Origin: an uncultured Lysobacter sp.
GTDB lineage: Bacteria > Pseudomonadota > Gammaproteobacteria > Xanthomonadales > Xanthomonadaceae
Direction: 5' to 3'
Length of the DNA stretch: 64,000 nt
Assembly: GCA_946480055.1 (NCBI GenBank)
Contig: CAMLID010000014.1
Span: forward strand, 1-64,000
Shown here piece by piece: positions 1-9,664 of the stretch. The notes below the pieces were generated by a model. The model was not told the origin of the DNA, did not search any database, and saw nothing but the letters and a program-made list of their open reading frames with translations. Numbering within the stretch: the first letter of the stretch is position 1; each line of letters starts with the position of its first letter. A program made the position numbers and the translations under genes.

Positions 1-469
<469 letters not shown>

Positions 470-489
470 GCCGGCGCCAGCAATCGTTG

Positions 490-522
490 CGAAGAAGCCG
501 CCTTCGGGCGGCTTCTTCGTTT
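490..522 (+). terminator. Rho-independent terminator of sucD
   Basis: A 13-bp perfect stem (490-502 with 507-519) closes on a TTCG tetraloop and is followed by TTT. It lies 21 bp after the sucD stop and immediately before the toxin-antitoxin operator, so it isolates the two units. Confidence 0.85.
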
Positions 523-541
523 GTAGCACTCTTGTGCTACA
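522..541. promoter_or_regulatory. Palindromic operator of the toxin-antitoxin operon
   Basis: TGTAGCAC (522-529) and GTGCTACA (534-541) form a perfect 8+8 inverted repeat around TCTT. It sits 34 bp before the antitoxin ATG. Ribbon-helix-helix antitoxins bind short palindromes of this kind and repress their own operon. The assignment is inferred from position and symmetry. A possible -10 (TACAGT, 538-543) overlaps the right arm. Confidence 0.7.
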
Positions 542-575
542 GTGGCCTCCGCATCGTAGCGATCCGGAGGCACCG

Positions 576-866
576 ATGTCGACCACCACGATCCGACTCA
601 CCGACGAGCTCAAGGCGCGCATCAGCCACGCCGCCGAGCGCGCCGGCACCACGTCGCACAGCTTCATCCTCGGCGCCATCGAGGAGAAAGTGGGCGAAGC
701 CGAACGGCGGCGCGAGTTTCTCGACGAGGCCGAACGCCGTTGGCAGGCTTTCATCGGCGATGGCCAGGTCCTCGCCTGGGAAGACATGCGCGACTACCTG
801 GAGCGCCGCGCGCGTGGCGAGAATCCGGATATGCCCATTAAGAAGACCTTCGGGCGCCAGCCGTGA
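576..866 (+). CDS. Ribbon-helix-helix (CopG/ParD-like) antitoxin
   Basis: A 96-residue protein. The N-terminal segment STTTIRLTDELKARISHAAE is a typical RHH DNA-binding strand and first helix. The rest is charged and helical, as expected for a toxin-binding tail. The ATG at 576 was chosen over a GTG at 534, because the GTG lies inside the palindromic operator and would add a non-RHH N-terminus. The stop overlaps the toxin start by 4 bp (GTGA), so the pair is translationally coupled. It probably neutralises the next gene's product and represses the operon through the 522-541 palindrome. Assignment rests on motif and arrangement. Confidence 0.85.
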   Translation: MSTTTIRLTDELKARISHAAERAGTTSHSFILGAIEEKVGEAERRREFLDEAERRWQAFIGDGQVLAWEDMRDYLERRARGENPDMPIKKTFGRQP

Positions 867-1159
867 CCCGGATCGTCCTCTCGCCGGGACTGGCGGAGGA
901 TTTCGCGCGCATCTTCGACCACCTGGATCGGCACGAGGTCGCGCAACGTGAAGAGCGCATCGCCGGCATTCTGCATGCGGTGGACGTGCTGGCCGACAAT
1001 CCTTTGATCGGACGAGCGCAGGCAGGAGATGTGCGCGAGCTCATCGTAGGCCGCGAAGGACGGGGCTACGTCGCTCTGTACCGATACTTGAATGAGTTCG
1101 ACACGATCCTGATCGTGGCCATCCGAGGCCAGCGCGAAGCCGGCTACACGCACGGCTGA
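863..1159 (+). CDS. RelE/ParE-superfamily toxin
   Basis: A 98-residue basic protein starting with GTG that overlaps the antitoxin stop. It has the ParE/RelE pattern: an N-terminal strand (TRIVLSPGLAEDFARIFDHL), two helices, then the strand RGYVALYRYLNEFDTILIVAIRGQREAGY. The last part matches the usual ending of ParE-like toxins, in which a tyrosine/arginine core precedes IxAIRHxRE. ParE toxins act on gyrase and RelE toxins cut mRNA on the ribosome; sequence alone does not say which applies. Together with the upstream gene it makes a compact type II module between sucD and nadE. Confidence 0.85.
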   Translation: MTRIVLSPGLAEDFARIFDHLDRHEVAQREERIAGILHAVDVLADNPLIGRAQAGDVRELIVGREGRGYVALYRYLNEFDTILIVAIRGQREAGYTHG

Positions 1160-1289
1160 GATCGGGTGCGGCCCGAACAACAACGCCGAAGCCTGCAAGG
1201 TTGAGGCCAGCACGATCTCAACCAGCACGATCTTAGTTAAACGACTTAAACCCGCACGCACGAACATCCGTTCTTCCGAGACTCGCCGC

Positions 1290-2927
1290 ATGTCTACGCA
1301 ACTTCGCATCGCCCTGGCCCAATTCGACTTCCCGGTCGGCGCCGTCGAGCGCAACGCCGAACGCATCGCGCAGATGATCGCGCAGGCGCGCGACGAGCAT
1401 CGCGCCGACGTTGTGCTGTTCCCGGAGCTCGCGATCAGCGGCTACCCGCCCGAAGACCTGCTGCTGCGCCCGAGCTTCTTGGCCGACTGCGAGGCCGCGT
1501 TGTTGCGCATCGCCGCCACCACGAACGGCATCACCGCCGTGATCGGCTGGCCGCAGGCGGCCGGCGCGGTTGTCTACAACGCCGCCAGCGTGCTGCGCGA
1601 CGGACGCATCCACGCCACCTACCGCAAGCGCGAGTTGCCTAACTACGCGGTGTTCGACGAGCGCCGGTACTTCGATGTCGACCCCGACGGCGAAAGCTGC
1701 GTGTTCGAGGTCAAGGGCGTGCCGGTCGGGCTGGTGATCTGCGAGGACCTATGGTTCCCCGAGCCGCTGGCCGTGGCCGCCGCGGCCGGCGCCGAACTGG
1801 TGCTGGTGCCCAACGCTTCGCCGTTCGAGCGCGACAAACACGCCCAGCGCGATGCCCTGATCGCTCAGCGCGTGCGCGAAAGCGGTTGCGCGCTGGCCTA
1901 TCTCAACGTGGTCGGCGGCCAGGACGCGCTGGTGTTCGATGGCGCCTCGGTGCTCGCCGACGGCGGCGGCCGCGTGCACAACGCCGCGCGCGCGTTCGAG
2001 GACCACTGGCTGGTCGCCGACTACGACGCCGCCACGCGCGCGTTCGCGCCGGTGGCCTGGCCGGAAGAGGGAGACGACGGCCGCGATTCCCTGGCCTGGC
2101 GCGCGGTGGTGCGCGGCACCCGCGACTACTGCCGCAAGAACGGTTTCGACTCGGTCTGGCTGGGCCTGTCCGGCGGCATCGACTCCTCGCTGGTGCTGGC
2201 GATCGCGGTCGATGCGCTGGGTGCCGACAACGTCACCGCGGTGCGCATGCCTTCGCGCTACACCGCCGGCCTGTCCAACGATCTCGCCGCCGAGCAGTGC
2301 CGGGCGCAGGGCGTACGCCTGATCGCGCTGCCGATCGAGAAACCGTTCCAAGGCTATCTGGATGCCTTGGCCGAGGTCTTCGCCGGAAAACCGGTCGATG
2401 TGACCGAGGAAAACCTGCAGTCGCGCACCCGCGGCGCGCTGCTGATGGCGCTGAGCAACAAGTTCGGCGGGCTGCTGCTGACCACCGGCAACAAGAGCGA
2501 GTACGCGGTCGGTTACGCCACCATCTACGGCGACATGTGCGGCGGCTACGCGCCGATCAAGGACCTGTACAAGACTGAGGTCTACGATCTGGCGCGTTGG
2601 CGCAACGCAGTCGCCGGCGCGCCGCTGATTCCGCCGGGCGTGATCGACCGTCCGCCCTCGGCCGAGCTGCGCGACAACCAGAAGGACCAGGACTCGCTGC
2701 CGCCCTACGACGTGCTCGATGCGATCCTGCTGCGCCACGTCGATCAGGAGCAGTCGCGCGACGAGATCGTCGCCGCTGGTTTCGCCGCCGACACCGTCGA
2801 TCGTGTGCTGCGGCTGGTGCGGATCAGCGAGTGGAAGCGGCACCAGGCCGCGCCCGGACCCAAGGTCTCGCACCGCGCCTTCGGGCGCGAGCGCCGTTAT
2901 CCGATCAGCAGCGGCTACCGCGGCTGA
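1290..2927 (+). CDS. nadE: Glutamine-dependent NAD+ synthase
   Basis: A 545-residue cytosolic enzyme that converts nicotinic acid adenine dinucleotide to NAD+ using ATP and glutamine-derived ammonia. The N-terminal nitrilase-type glutaminase domain (about 1-260) shows the E46-K113-C151 triad (FPELAISGYPPED, YRKRELPNY, LVICEDLWFP). The C-terminal synthetase domain (about 270-545) has the PP-loop SGGIDSS near 294-300 and TTGNKSEYAVGYATIYGDMCGGYAPIKDLYKT split across the NaAD and ATP site. Length fits the two-domain bacterial form. It is probably expressed alone or with ridA, which begins 67 bp downstream. Confidence 0.97.
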   Translation: MSTQLRIALAQFDFPVGAVERNAERIAQMIAQARDEHRADVVLFPELAISGYPPEDLLLRPSFLADCEAALLRIAATTNGITAVIGWPQAAGAVVYNAASVLRDGRIHATYRKRELPNYAVFDERRYFDVDPDGESCVFEVKGVPVGLVICEDLWFPEPLAVAAAAGAELVLVPNASPFERDKHAQRDALIAQRVRESGCALAYLNVVGGQDALVFDGASVLADGGGRVHNAARAFEDHWLVADYDAATRAFAPVAWPEEGDDGRDSLAWRAVVRGTRDYCRKNGFDSVWLGLSGGIDSSLVLAIAVDALGADNVTAVRMPSRYTAGLSNDLAAEQCRAQGVRLIALPIEKPFQGYLDALAEVFAGKPVDVTEENLQSRTRGALLMALSNKFGGLLLTTGNKSEYAVGYATIYGDMCGGYAPIKDLYKTEVYDLARWRNAVAGAPLIPPGVIDRPPSAELRDNQKDQDSLPPYDVLDAILLRHVDQEQSRDEIVAAGFAADTVDRVLRLVRISEWKRHQAAPGPKVSHRAFGRERRYPISSGYRG

Positions 2928-2994
2928 GACGCGGCCGCCGCAAACGCCTTAGCATTCCTGCTTTCCCCCAAGTTCTCCCTACAGGATTCCGCCC

Positions 2995-3378
2995 ATGTCC
3001 CGACAGATCGTCCACACCGACAAGGCTCCCGCCGCGATCGGCCCGTACTCGCAGGCCGTGCGCGTCGGCGACACCGTCTATCTCTCCGGCCAGATTCCGC
3101 TGGACCCGGCCACCGGCCTGGTCATCGAAGGCGACATCGAGGCGCAGGCGCACCGCGCCTTCAGCAACCTCAAGGCCGTCTGCGAAGCCGCCGGCGGTTC
3201 GCTCGAGAACGTCGTCCGCCTGGGGCTGTTCCTCACCGACCTGGGACACTTCGGCCAGGTCAACGCGGTCATGGGCGAGTACTTCAACGCGCCGTACCCC
3301 GCGCGTTCGACCGTGCAGGTCGCGGCGCTGCCGCGCGGCGTCGGCTTCGAGGTCGACGCGATCATGGTGCTCGACTGA
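2995..3378 (+). CDS. ridA: RidA family reactive intermediate/imine deaminase
   Basis: A 127-residue member of the YjgF/YER057c/UK114 family, which hydrolyses reactive 2-imino/enamine acids released by PLP enzymes such as threonine dehydratase. It begins with the characteristic [20 protein letters not shown]. The conserved arginine lies in [15 protein letters not shown] and the acidic end is [10 protein letters not shown]. Length is normal for the trimeric enzyme. It lies 67 bp after nadE on the same strand and converges on the araC-type gene. Confidence 0.93.
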   Translation: MSRQIVHTDKAPAAIGPYSQAVRVGDTVYLSGQIPLDPATGLVIEGDIEAQAHRAFSNLKAVCEAAGGSLENVVRLGLFLTDLGHFGQVNAVMGEYFNAPYPARSTVQVAALPRGVGFEVDAIMVLD

Positions 3379-3386
3379 GCGAGCGT

Positions 3387-3410
3387 CGCCGGCCCGTAGT
3401 CAGGCCGGCG
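3387..3410. terminator. Hairpin between convergent ridA and araC-type genes
   Basis: CGCCGGCC (3387-3394) pairs with GGCCGGCG (3403-3410) over an 8-base loop. It overlaps the stop codon of the minus-strand regulator. There is no clear T-tract on either side, so intrinsic termination is only a possibility. Confidence 0.4.
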
Positions 3411-4470
3411 TCAACGGCTTGCGCGGCATGGCTTCGTCCAGCAGCCGCTCGCGCGCCTCGCGCGGCGTGCTGCCGGTCAGGCGCTTGAACGCGCGACGGA
3501 ATTCGCGCGGATCCTTGTAGCCGATCGCTGCGGCGACGCCGGCGATCGGCCGCTCGCGGTCGCGCAGTAGCGCATAGGCCTGATCGATCCGTAGCCGGTC
3601 GTGCAGTGCGTTGTAACGCGTGCCCTCGGCGCTGAGCTGGCGGCGCAGGGTGCGCTCGCTGACGTGCAACTGCGCGGCGATGTCGGCTAGCTTGGGGTCG
3701 CTCGCCAGTTGCGCGCGTAGCAGGCGCTCGACCGCGGCGGTGGTTTCGCCGGGGGACTGGGTCGCCGGCATCTGTGCGCGCAACAGCTCCAGCACCTGGC
3801 GTGCCGCGATCGGGTTGTGAGTGCTCAGAGGATGCGCCAGCCAGCGCTCGTCCAGCACCAATCGATCCTGCGGCCGATCGAACGCGACCGGGCATTCGAA
3901 CACCTGGGCGTAGCGCTCGGCGTAGTCGGGCGCCGGATAGTTGAACTCCAGGCGCAGCGGCCGCAGCTCCGCGCCGACCAGCCCGCGCGCCAAGGCCAGG
4001 CAGCTGGCGAAGAACTCTTCGCAGACGAAGCGATGGATCGCCGGGATCGCCACGATCATCTCGCCGGCCAGGGCGATCTCGCCCGGCGCGGCCGCGCTTT
4101 CGACGAAGCGCATCAGGCTGCCGACCACGGGCGTGAAGCGCAGGCCCAGCGCGATCGCCTCGCCGAAGGTGGCGGCGGTGGTCATCGCCAGGCCGAGCAG
4201 GCCGAAGTTGCCGACGTTCTGCTGCGCCCCCAGATCCAGGCCGATCGACGGCGGCAGCACCCGCAGCGCGCGTTCGACCACGATCGCGGTCTGGCGGTCG
4301 GGCAGGCGCACGCCGGGGTCGTCGATCTGGGCGCGGCTGAGCCCGGTGCCTTGCAGCCAGTCGGTGCTGGACACGCCGAGTTCCTCCGCGCTGCGGAACA
4401 GTCCCCACAGCAGATTCGGCGACATCAGGGCGATGTCGGCGCGCGGCGTCTCCTGGATCCGATGCGGCAT
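3400..4470 (-). CDS. AraC-family transcriptional regulator
   Basis: A 356-residue regulator. Residues about 30-215 form a sensor region of the Arabinose_bd (PF12625-like) type, with segments such as GNFGLLGLAMTTAATFGEAI and LEFNYPAPDYAERYAQVFECPVAF. Residues about 250-345 carry the two helix-turn-helix units (DIAAQLHVSERTLRRQLSAEG and IAGVAAAIGYKDPREFRRAFKRLTG). A second ATG at 4425 gives an equally good shorter protein. It is divergent from the beta-helix/cytochrome/TonB-receptor unit across 181 bp, so that unit is the likely target. The effector is unknown. Confidence 0.93.
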   Translation of the reverse strand: MPHRIQETPRADIALMSPNLLWGLFRSAEELGVSSTDWLQGTGLSRAQIDDPGVRLPDRQTAIVVERALRVLPPSIGLDLGAQQNVGNFGLLGLAMTTAATFGEAIALGLRFTPVVGSLMRFVESAAAPGEIALAGEMIVAIPAIHRFVCEEFFASCLALARGLVGAELRPLRLEFNYPAPDYAERYAQVFECPVAFDRPQDRLVLDERWLAHPLSTHNPIAARQVLELLRAQMPATQSPGETTAAVERLLRAQLASDPKLADIAAQLHVSERTLRRQLSAEGTRYNALHDRLRIDQAYALLRDRERPIAGVAAAIGYKDPREFRRAFKRLTGSTPREARERLLDEAMPRKPLTPA

Positions 4471-4651
4471 CGTTCTCGCAACTTGGCCGTTAATCCCCCC
4501 TTAGTGTGCCGCAACTGCCCTCACGCGCGCTCGTGACCGCGGCCGAGACTCGTGGATGGAGCGGCGGCGCCGGCACGGGGGATGCGGCGCAGCCCGAACG
4601 CAGCGGCGCGCGAGCGCGCCCGCCACGACCATATGGGGAGCGCAAGACTCG

Positions 4652-5881
<1,230 letters not shown>

Positions 5882-5884
5882 GCG

Positions 5885-7033
5885 ATGACGGGATTGCGAT
5901 CGCGCACCTGCTTGTTGTTGCTGCTGTTGTCGTGGCTGGTCGCCTGCGATCGCGCACCGGCACCGGTGCGCTTCCACGCCCAGGGCCAGCCGGTCCTGCT
6001 CAGCGAATGGGGCGTGCTGCGCGTGGTCGACCATCATCTGCGTCTCAACGACGGCGTGGTGCCCTACGAACTCAACACGCCGCTGTTCAGCGACTACGCA
6101 CACAAGCTGCGCACGGTCTGGATGCCCAAGGGCGATGCGGCGCGCTACGTCGCCGAAGGCGCCTTCGATTTCCCGGTCGGCACCGTGATCAGCAAGACCT
6201 TCTACTACCCGCGCGTGCCCGGCGAGGCGGCCGATAGCGACGTGGTCGCGCGCAGCAACAGCGCCGATGGCGAGTTCCGCGACGGCGCGTTGGACCTGGC
6301 GAAGGTGCGGCTGATCGAAACCCGGCTGCTGGTGCGCCGCCAGGAAGGCTGGATTGCGCTGCCCTACGTCTGGAACGCCGAGCAGACCGAAGCCAAGCTG
6401 ATGCGCGGCGGCGAACTGGTGGCGCTGAGCCTGCAGGCCGCCGACGGCAGCCGCGAGAGCGCGACCTACCAGGTGCCGGATCAGAACCAGTGCGGCGGTT
6501 GCCATGGCACCGACATCAAGAGCAAGGCGCTGCAGCCGATCGGACTGAAGGCGCGCCATCTCAATCGCGACTTCGACTACGCCGGCGGCCGCGCCAACCA
6601 GCTCGTGCACTGGCAGCAGCTGGGGTACCTGCGCGACGCGCCGACGCCGAACGCCGCGCCGCGCGCGGCCGACTGGCGCGACAGCGCCCGCGCCAGCCTG
6701 GACGCGCGTGCGCGCGCCTACCTCGACATCAACTGCGGTCATTGCCACAGCCCCAAAGGACCGGGCAACACCTCGGGCCTGTGGCTGGACGCGGCGACCG
6801 ACGAACCGCTGCGCCTGGGCCGCTGCAAGTTGCCGATCGCGGCGGGCAAGGGCACCGGCGACCGCCGCCACGACATCGTGCCGGGCGATCCGGATGCGTC
6901 GATCCTCGTCTATCGCATGGACAGCGACGACCCGTCGGCGATGATGCCCGAGGTCGGCCGCAGCGTGGTGCATCGCGAAGGCGTGACGCTGATCCGGGAA
7001 TGGATCGCGGCGCAGCAGGGAGATTGCGGCTAG
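5885..7033 (+). CDS. SO2930-family diheme c-type cytochrome lipoprotein
   Basis: A 382-residue protein with a lipoprotein signal (CLLLLLLSWLVAC) and two haem c sites: C203-GG-CH (DQNQCGGCHGTD) and C284-GH-CH (INCGHCHSPKGPGN). It should be an electron carrier or oxidase subunit anchored on the periplasmic side of a membrane. The N-terminal half (WGVLRVVDHHLRLNDGVVPYELNTPLFSDYA, then FPVGTVISKTFYYP) is the conserved part of the HNE_0200/SO2930 family (TIGR03806-like). It starts 3 bp after the beta-helix gene and is 95 bp before the TonB-dependent receptor. The substrate is unknown. Confidence 0.9.
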   Translation: MTGLRSRTCLLLLLLSWLVACDRAPAPVRFHAQGQPVLLSEWGVLRVVDHHLRLNDGVVPYELNTPLFSDYAHKLRTVWMPKGDAARYVAEGAFDFPVGTVISKTFYYPRVPGEAADSDVVARSNSADGEFRDGALDLAKVRLIETRLLVRRQEGWIALPYVWNAEQTEAKLMRGGELVALSLQAADGSRESATYQVPDQNQCGGCHGTDIKSKALQPIGLKARHLNRDFDYAGGRANQLVHWQQLGYLRDAPTPNAAPRAADWRDSARASLDARARAYLDINCGHCHSPKGPGNTSGLWLDAATDEPLRLGRCKLPIAAGKGTGDRRHDIVPGDPDASILVYRMDSDDPSAMMPEVGRSVVHREGVTLIREWIAAQQGDCG

Positions 7034-7128
7034 CGCCCGGCGAGGGCGTGCGCTGCGTGGGGAGGGCGACGGGCGTGTTCGGGGGAACGCGTCGTCCATG
7101 TCGAAAACGAGCGTGAAGGAAGATCCCG

Positions 7129-9564
7129 ATGCTCTTGCGTAAACACAAGCTGGTCACCGCTATCGCCGCACTTTGCGGCGGTGCCGTCCTCACCTTCGGC
7201 GCGCCCGCGCCGGCGCGCGCGCAGACCGCGCCCGAGCCGCAGCCGCGTGCCGAGGCCAAGGACCTCGACACCATCACCGTCACCGCGCAGAGCCGCGAAC
7301 AGGAACTGCAGGACGTGCCGATCGCGCTGCAGGTCGTGACCGAGCAGCTGATCGACGACGTCGCCGCCGAGGACCTGGGCGATATCGACAGCTTCGTGCC
7401 GGGGCTGGTGGTCAACAGCCAGCAGCCGACCCAGCCCAGCTTCCAGCTGCGCGGCATCAGCACCGACGACTTCGGCATCGGCACCGATCCGGCGGTCGGC
7501 ATCTACGTCGACGGCGTCTATGCCGGTCGCGGCGGCGGCGTGCTGTTGCCGTTCACCGACGTTGAGCGCATCGAAGTGCTGAAGGGTCCGCAAGGCACCT
7601 TGTTCGGCCGCAACACCGCCGCCGGTGCCGTATCGATCGTGACCCGTAAACCCGGCAACGAGACCGAGGCGCGTGCGCGCCTGCGCCTGGGCAACGAAGG
7701 CAAGATCTACACCGACGCCATGGTCAACCTGCCCACCGGCGAGGACTCGGCACTGCGCGTCAACGCGCTGTTCAACCACAGCGACGGCTGGATCCAGGAC
7801 GCCAACACCGGCCGCGACCTGACCCCGGAGAACAACTGGGCCACGCGCGCCGCGTTCAAGCTCGGCCTGGGCGAGCGCACCAGCGCCCTGATCAGCTGGG
7901 ACCACGAGAACCTCGACCAGCTCGGCCAGGCCACTACCGGCATCGTGCCGCTGCCGCCCGCACCGGGCCTGCCGATGCTGCCGGTGGACGAGGCCGGCTA
8001 CCTCGATCCGCGCAAGATCCCGACCGCGGTCGATGTCGAGGGCAACGAAGAGTCGCGCCGTTTCGACGGCATCACCTTCATTCTCGACCACGGCTTCGAC
8101 TGGGGTTCGCTGACTGCGACCACCTCCTGGCGCGACTACGACTCGGTCAACCGGGTCGAAGAGGACGGCACCGACCGCAAGTACCTCTACGTCGACTCGA
8201 CCAACACCGAGAGCAACCGCAGCCTGTATCAGGAGTTCAAGTTCGCCGGCAGCACCGACCGCATCGACTGGGTCGCCGGCGCGAGCTACTTCAAGGAAGA
8301 GGCGCGCCAGACCAGCGAAGTCAACGCGATGACCGATTCGGTCGACACCATCGTCCACAACCTGGGCATGGCTCCGACGCCGACCGGTTACCTGTTCGGC
8401 TATGTCGATCAGCAGCTCGAAGCCTTCGGCATTCCGGTCCGCCTGCTCGGCCACCGCTGGAATGAGAAGTTCAACAACACCCTGGACACCCAGTCCTATG
8501 CGGTGTTCGGCGACGTGATCTGGCACGCCACCGACAAGCTCAACCTGACCTTCGGCCTGCGCTACACCCGCGACGAGAAGGAGTTCAGCTGGCGCAACGA
8601 CCCGCGCTACGCGCCGACTCTGGACGCCGCGCTGGACCAATTGGAGGCGATGGGTTTCTTCAGTCTGGCCGGTATTCCCCGCGAGGCCTTCGTCTTCGAC
8701 GTCGCCTTCATCGACCCGCCGGCGCTGCTCAACAAGGGACTCACCAACCGCACCAAGCGTTCCTGGAGCGACTTCAGCCCGCGCTTCGTGGTCGACTACC
8801 ACTTCAGCGACGACACCATGGCCTTCGCCTCCCTGGCCAAGGGCTACAAAGCCGGCGGCTTCAACTCGCTGCAGATTGGCAGCCGCTTCGACAACGAAGA
8901 CGTCTGGAACCTGGAGGCCGGCATCAAGCAGGCCTTCCCCGACCAGCGCCTGCAGTTCAACGCCTCGGCCTACTACTACGTCTACGACAATCGTCAGGCG
9001 ATCCGTCTCGATACCACCACCAGCATCCCGCGCTTCGTGATCGACACCTCGGACATGGAAGCCTACGGCGTCGATTTCGACGCGCGCTGGCAGGCCACCG
9101 ACGCGCTGGGCCTGGACTTCAACGCCTCGTTCATCGACTCGACCTACAAGAACTACATCACCCCCGAGGGCGTGGACCTGGGCGGCAAGCCCACCGGCGT
9201 GCCGCACTGGTCCTTCGCCGGCGGCTTGACCTACCAGTGGTATTTCCAAGATGCCGGCGATCTGCGCTTCTCGCTGCGTCATGCCTACCGCGGCAAGAAC
9301 CGCTGCACCGCCGAATCGCAGTCGCAGGGCACCTGCGGCGTCAGCCCGGCGCTGGACCTGGGCGAGGCGCGTAACCGCACCGACCTGCGTCTGGCCTGGA
9401 CCGCCAACAGCGGCCACTGGGGCCTGGCGCTGTACGGCAACAACGTGTTCGACAATCAGTACATCAACGCGCTGGGCACCTACGGCATGGGCGTGCTCGG
9501 CACCGTCGGCGCGCGCGTGAGCGAACCGCGCACCTACGGGGTGGAGTTCAACGCGAAGTTCTAA
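7129..9564 (+). CDS. TonB-dependent outer-membrane receptor
   Basis: An 811-residue receptor with signal peptide (about 1-31, ending PARAQ), a TonB-box-like stretch (LDTITVTAQSREQELQDVPIA), a plug domain (about 45-170, with RGISTDDFGIGTDPAVGIYVDGVYAGR and VERIEVLKGPQGTLFGRNTAAGAV) and a 22-strand barrel ending in an aromatic residue (VEFNAKF). The family imports siderophores, glycans, vitamins or hydrophobic compounds with energy from TonB. No ligand is evident. It probably shares a transcript with the two genes before it; the 95-bp gap contains an RBS-like GAAGGAAG before the ATG. Confidence 0.95.
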   Translation: MLLRKHKLVTAIAALCGGAVLTFGAPAPARAQTAPEPQPRAEAKDLDTITVTAQSREQELQDVPIALQVVTEQLIDDVAAEDLGDIDSFVPGLVVNSQQPTQPSFQLRGISTDDFGIGTDPAVGIYVDGVYAGRGGGVLLPFTDVERIEVLKGPQGTLFGRNTAAGAVSIVTRKPGNETEARARLRLGNEGKIYTDAMVNLPTGEDSALRVNALFNHSDGWIQDANTGRDLTPENNWATRAAFKLGLGERTSALISWDHENLDQLGQATTGIVPLPPAPGLPMLPVDEAGYLDPRKIPTAVDVEGNEESRRFDGITFILDHGFDWGSLTATTSWRDYDSVNRVEEDGTDRKYLYVDSTNTESNRSLYQEFKFAGSTDRIDWVAGASYFKEEARQTSEVNAMTDSVDTIVHNLGMAPTPTGYLFGYVDQQLEAFGIPVRLLGHRWNEKFNNTLDTQSYAVFGDVIWHATDKLNLTFGLRYTRDEKEFSWRNDPRYAPTLDAALDQLEAMGFFSLAGIPREAFVFDVAFIDPPALLNKGLTNRTKRSWSDFSPRFVVDYHFSDDTMAFASLAKGYKAGGFNSLQIGSRFDNEDVWNLEAGIKQAFPDQRLQFNASAYYYVYDNRQAIRLDTTTSIPRFVIDTSDMEAYGVDFDARWQATDALGLDFNASFIDSTYKNYITPEGVDLGGKPTGVPHWSFAGGLTYQWYFQDAGDLRFSLRHAYRGKNRCTAESQSQGTCGVSPALDLGEARNRTDLRLAWTANSGHWGLALYGNNVFDNQYINALGTYGMGVLGTVGARVSEPRTYGVEFNAKF

Positions 9565-9604
9565 GGGCGCCGCAGCCCGGCCGCGCGCCGGGCGACGACA
9601 CCGG

Positions 9605-9638
9605 ACCCCGACGTCGCGAGGCGCCGGGGTTTTGGTTT
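9605..9638 (+). terminator. Candidate terminator after the TonB-dependent receptor
   Basis: ACCCCG (9605-9610) pairs with CGGGGT (9625-9630) over a 14-base loop, followed by TTTGGTTT. The stem is short but the T-rich tail is conspicuous in this GC-rich sequence. Confidence 0.45.
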
Positions 9639-9664
9639 GCGCGCGTTACCGGCATGCTTAGCCG

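Noticed and set aside
863..1159. Mobile element or prophage insertion around the toxin-antitoxin pair
   Set aside because: No integrase, direct repeats or tRNA are present, and base composition is like the neighbours.
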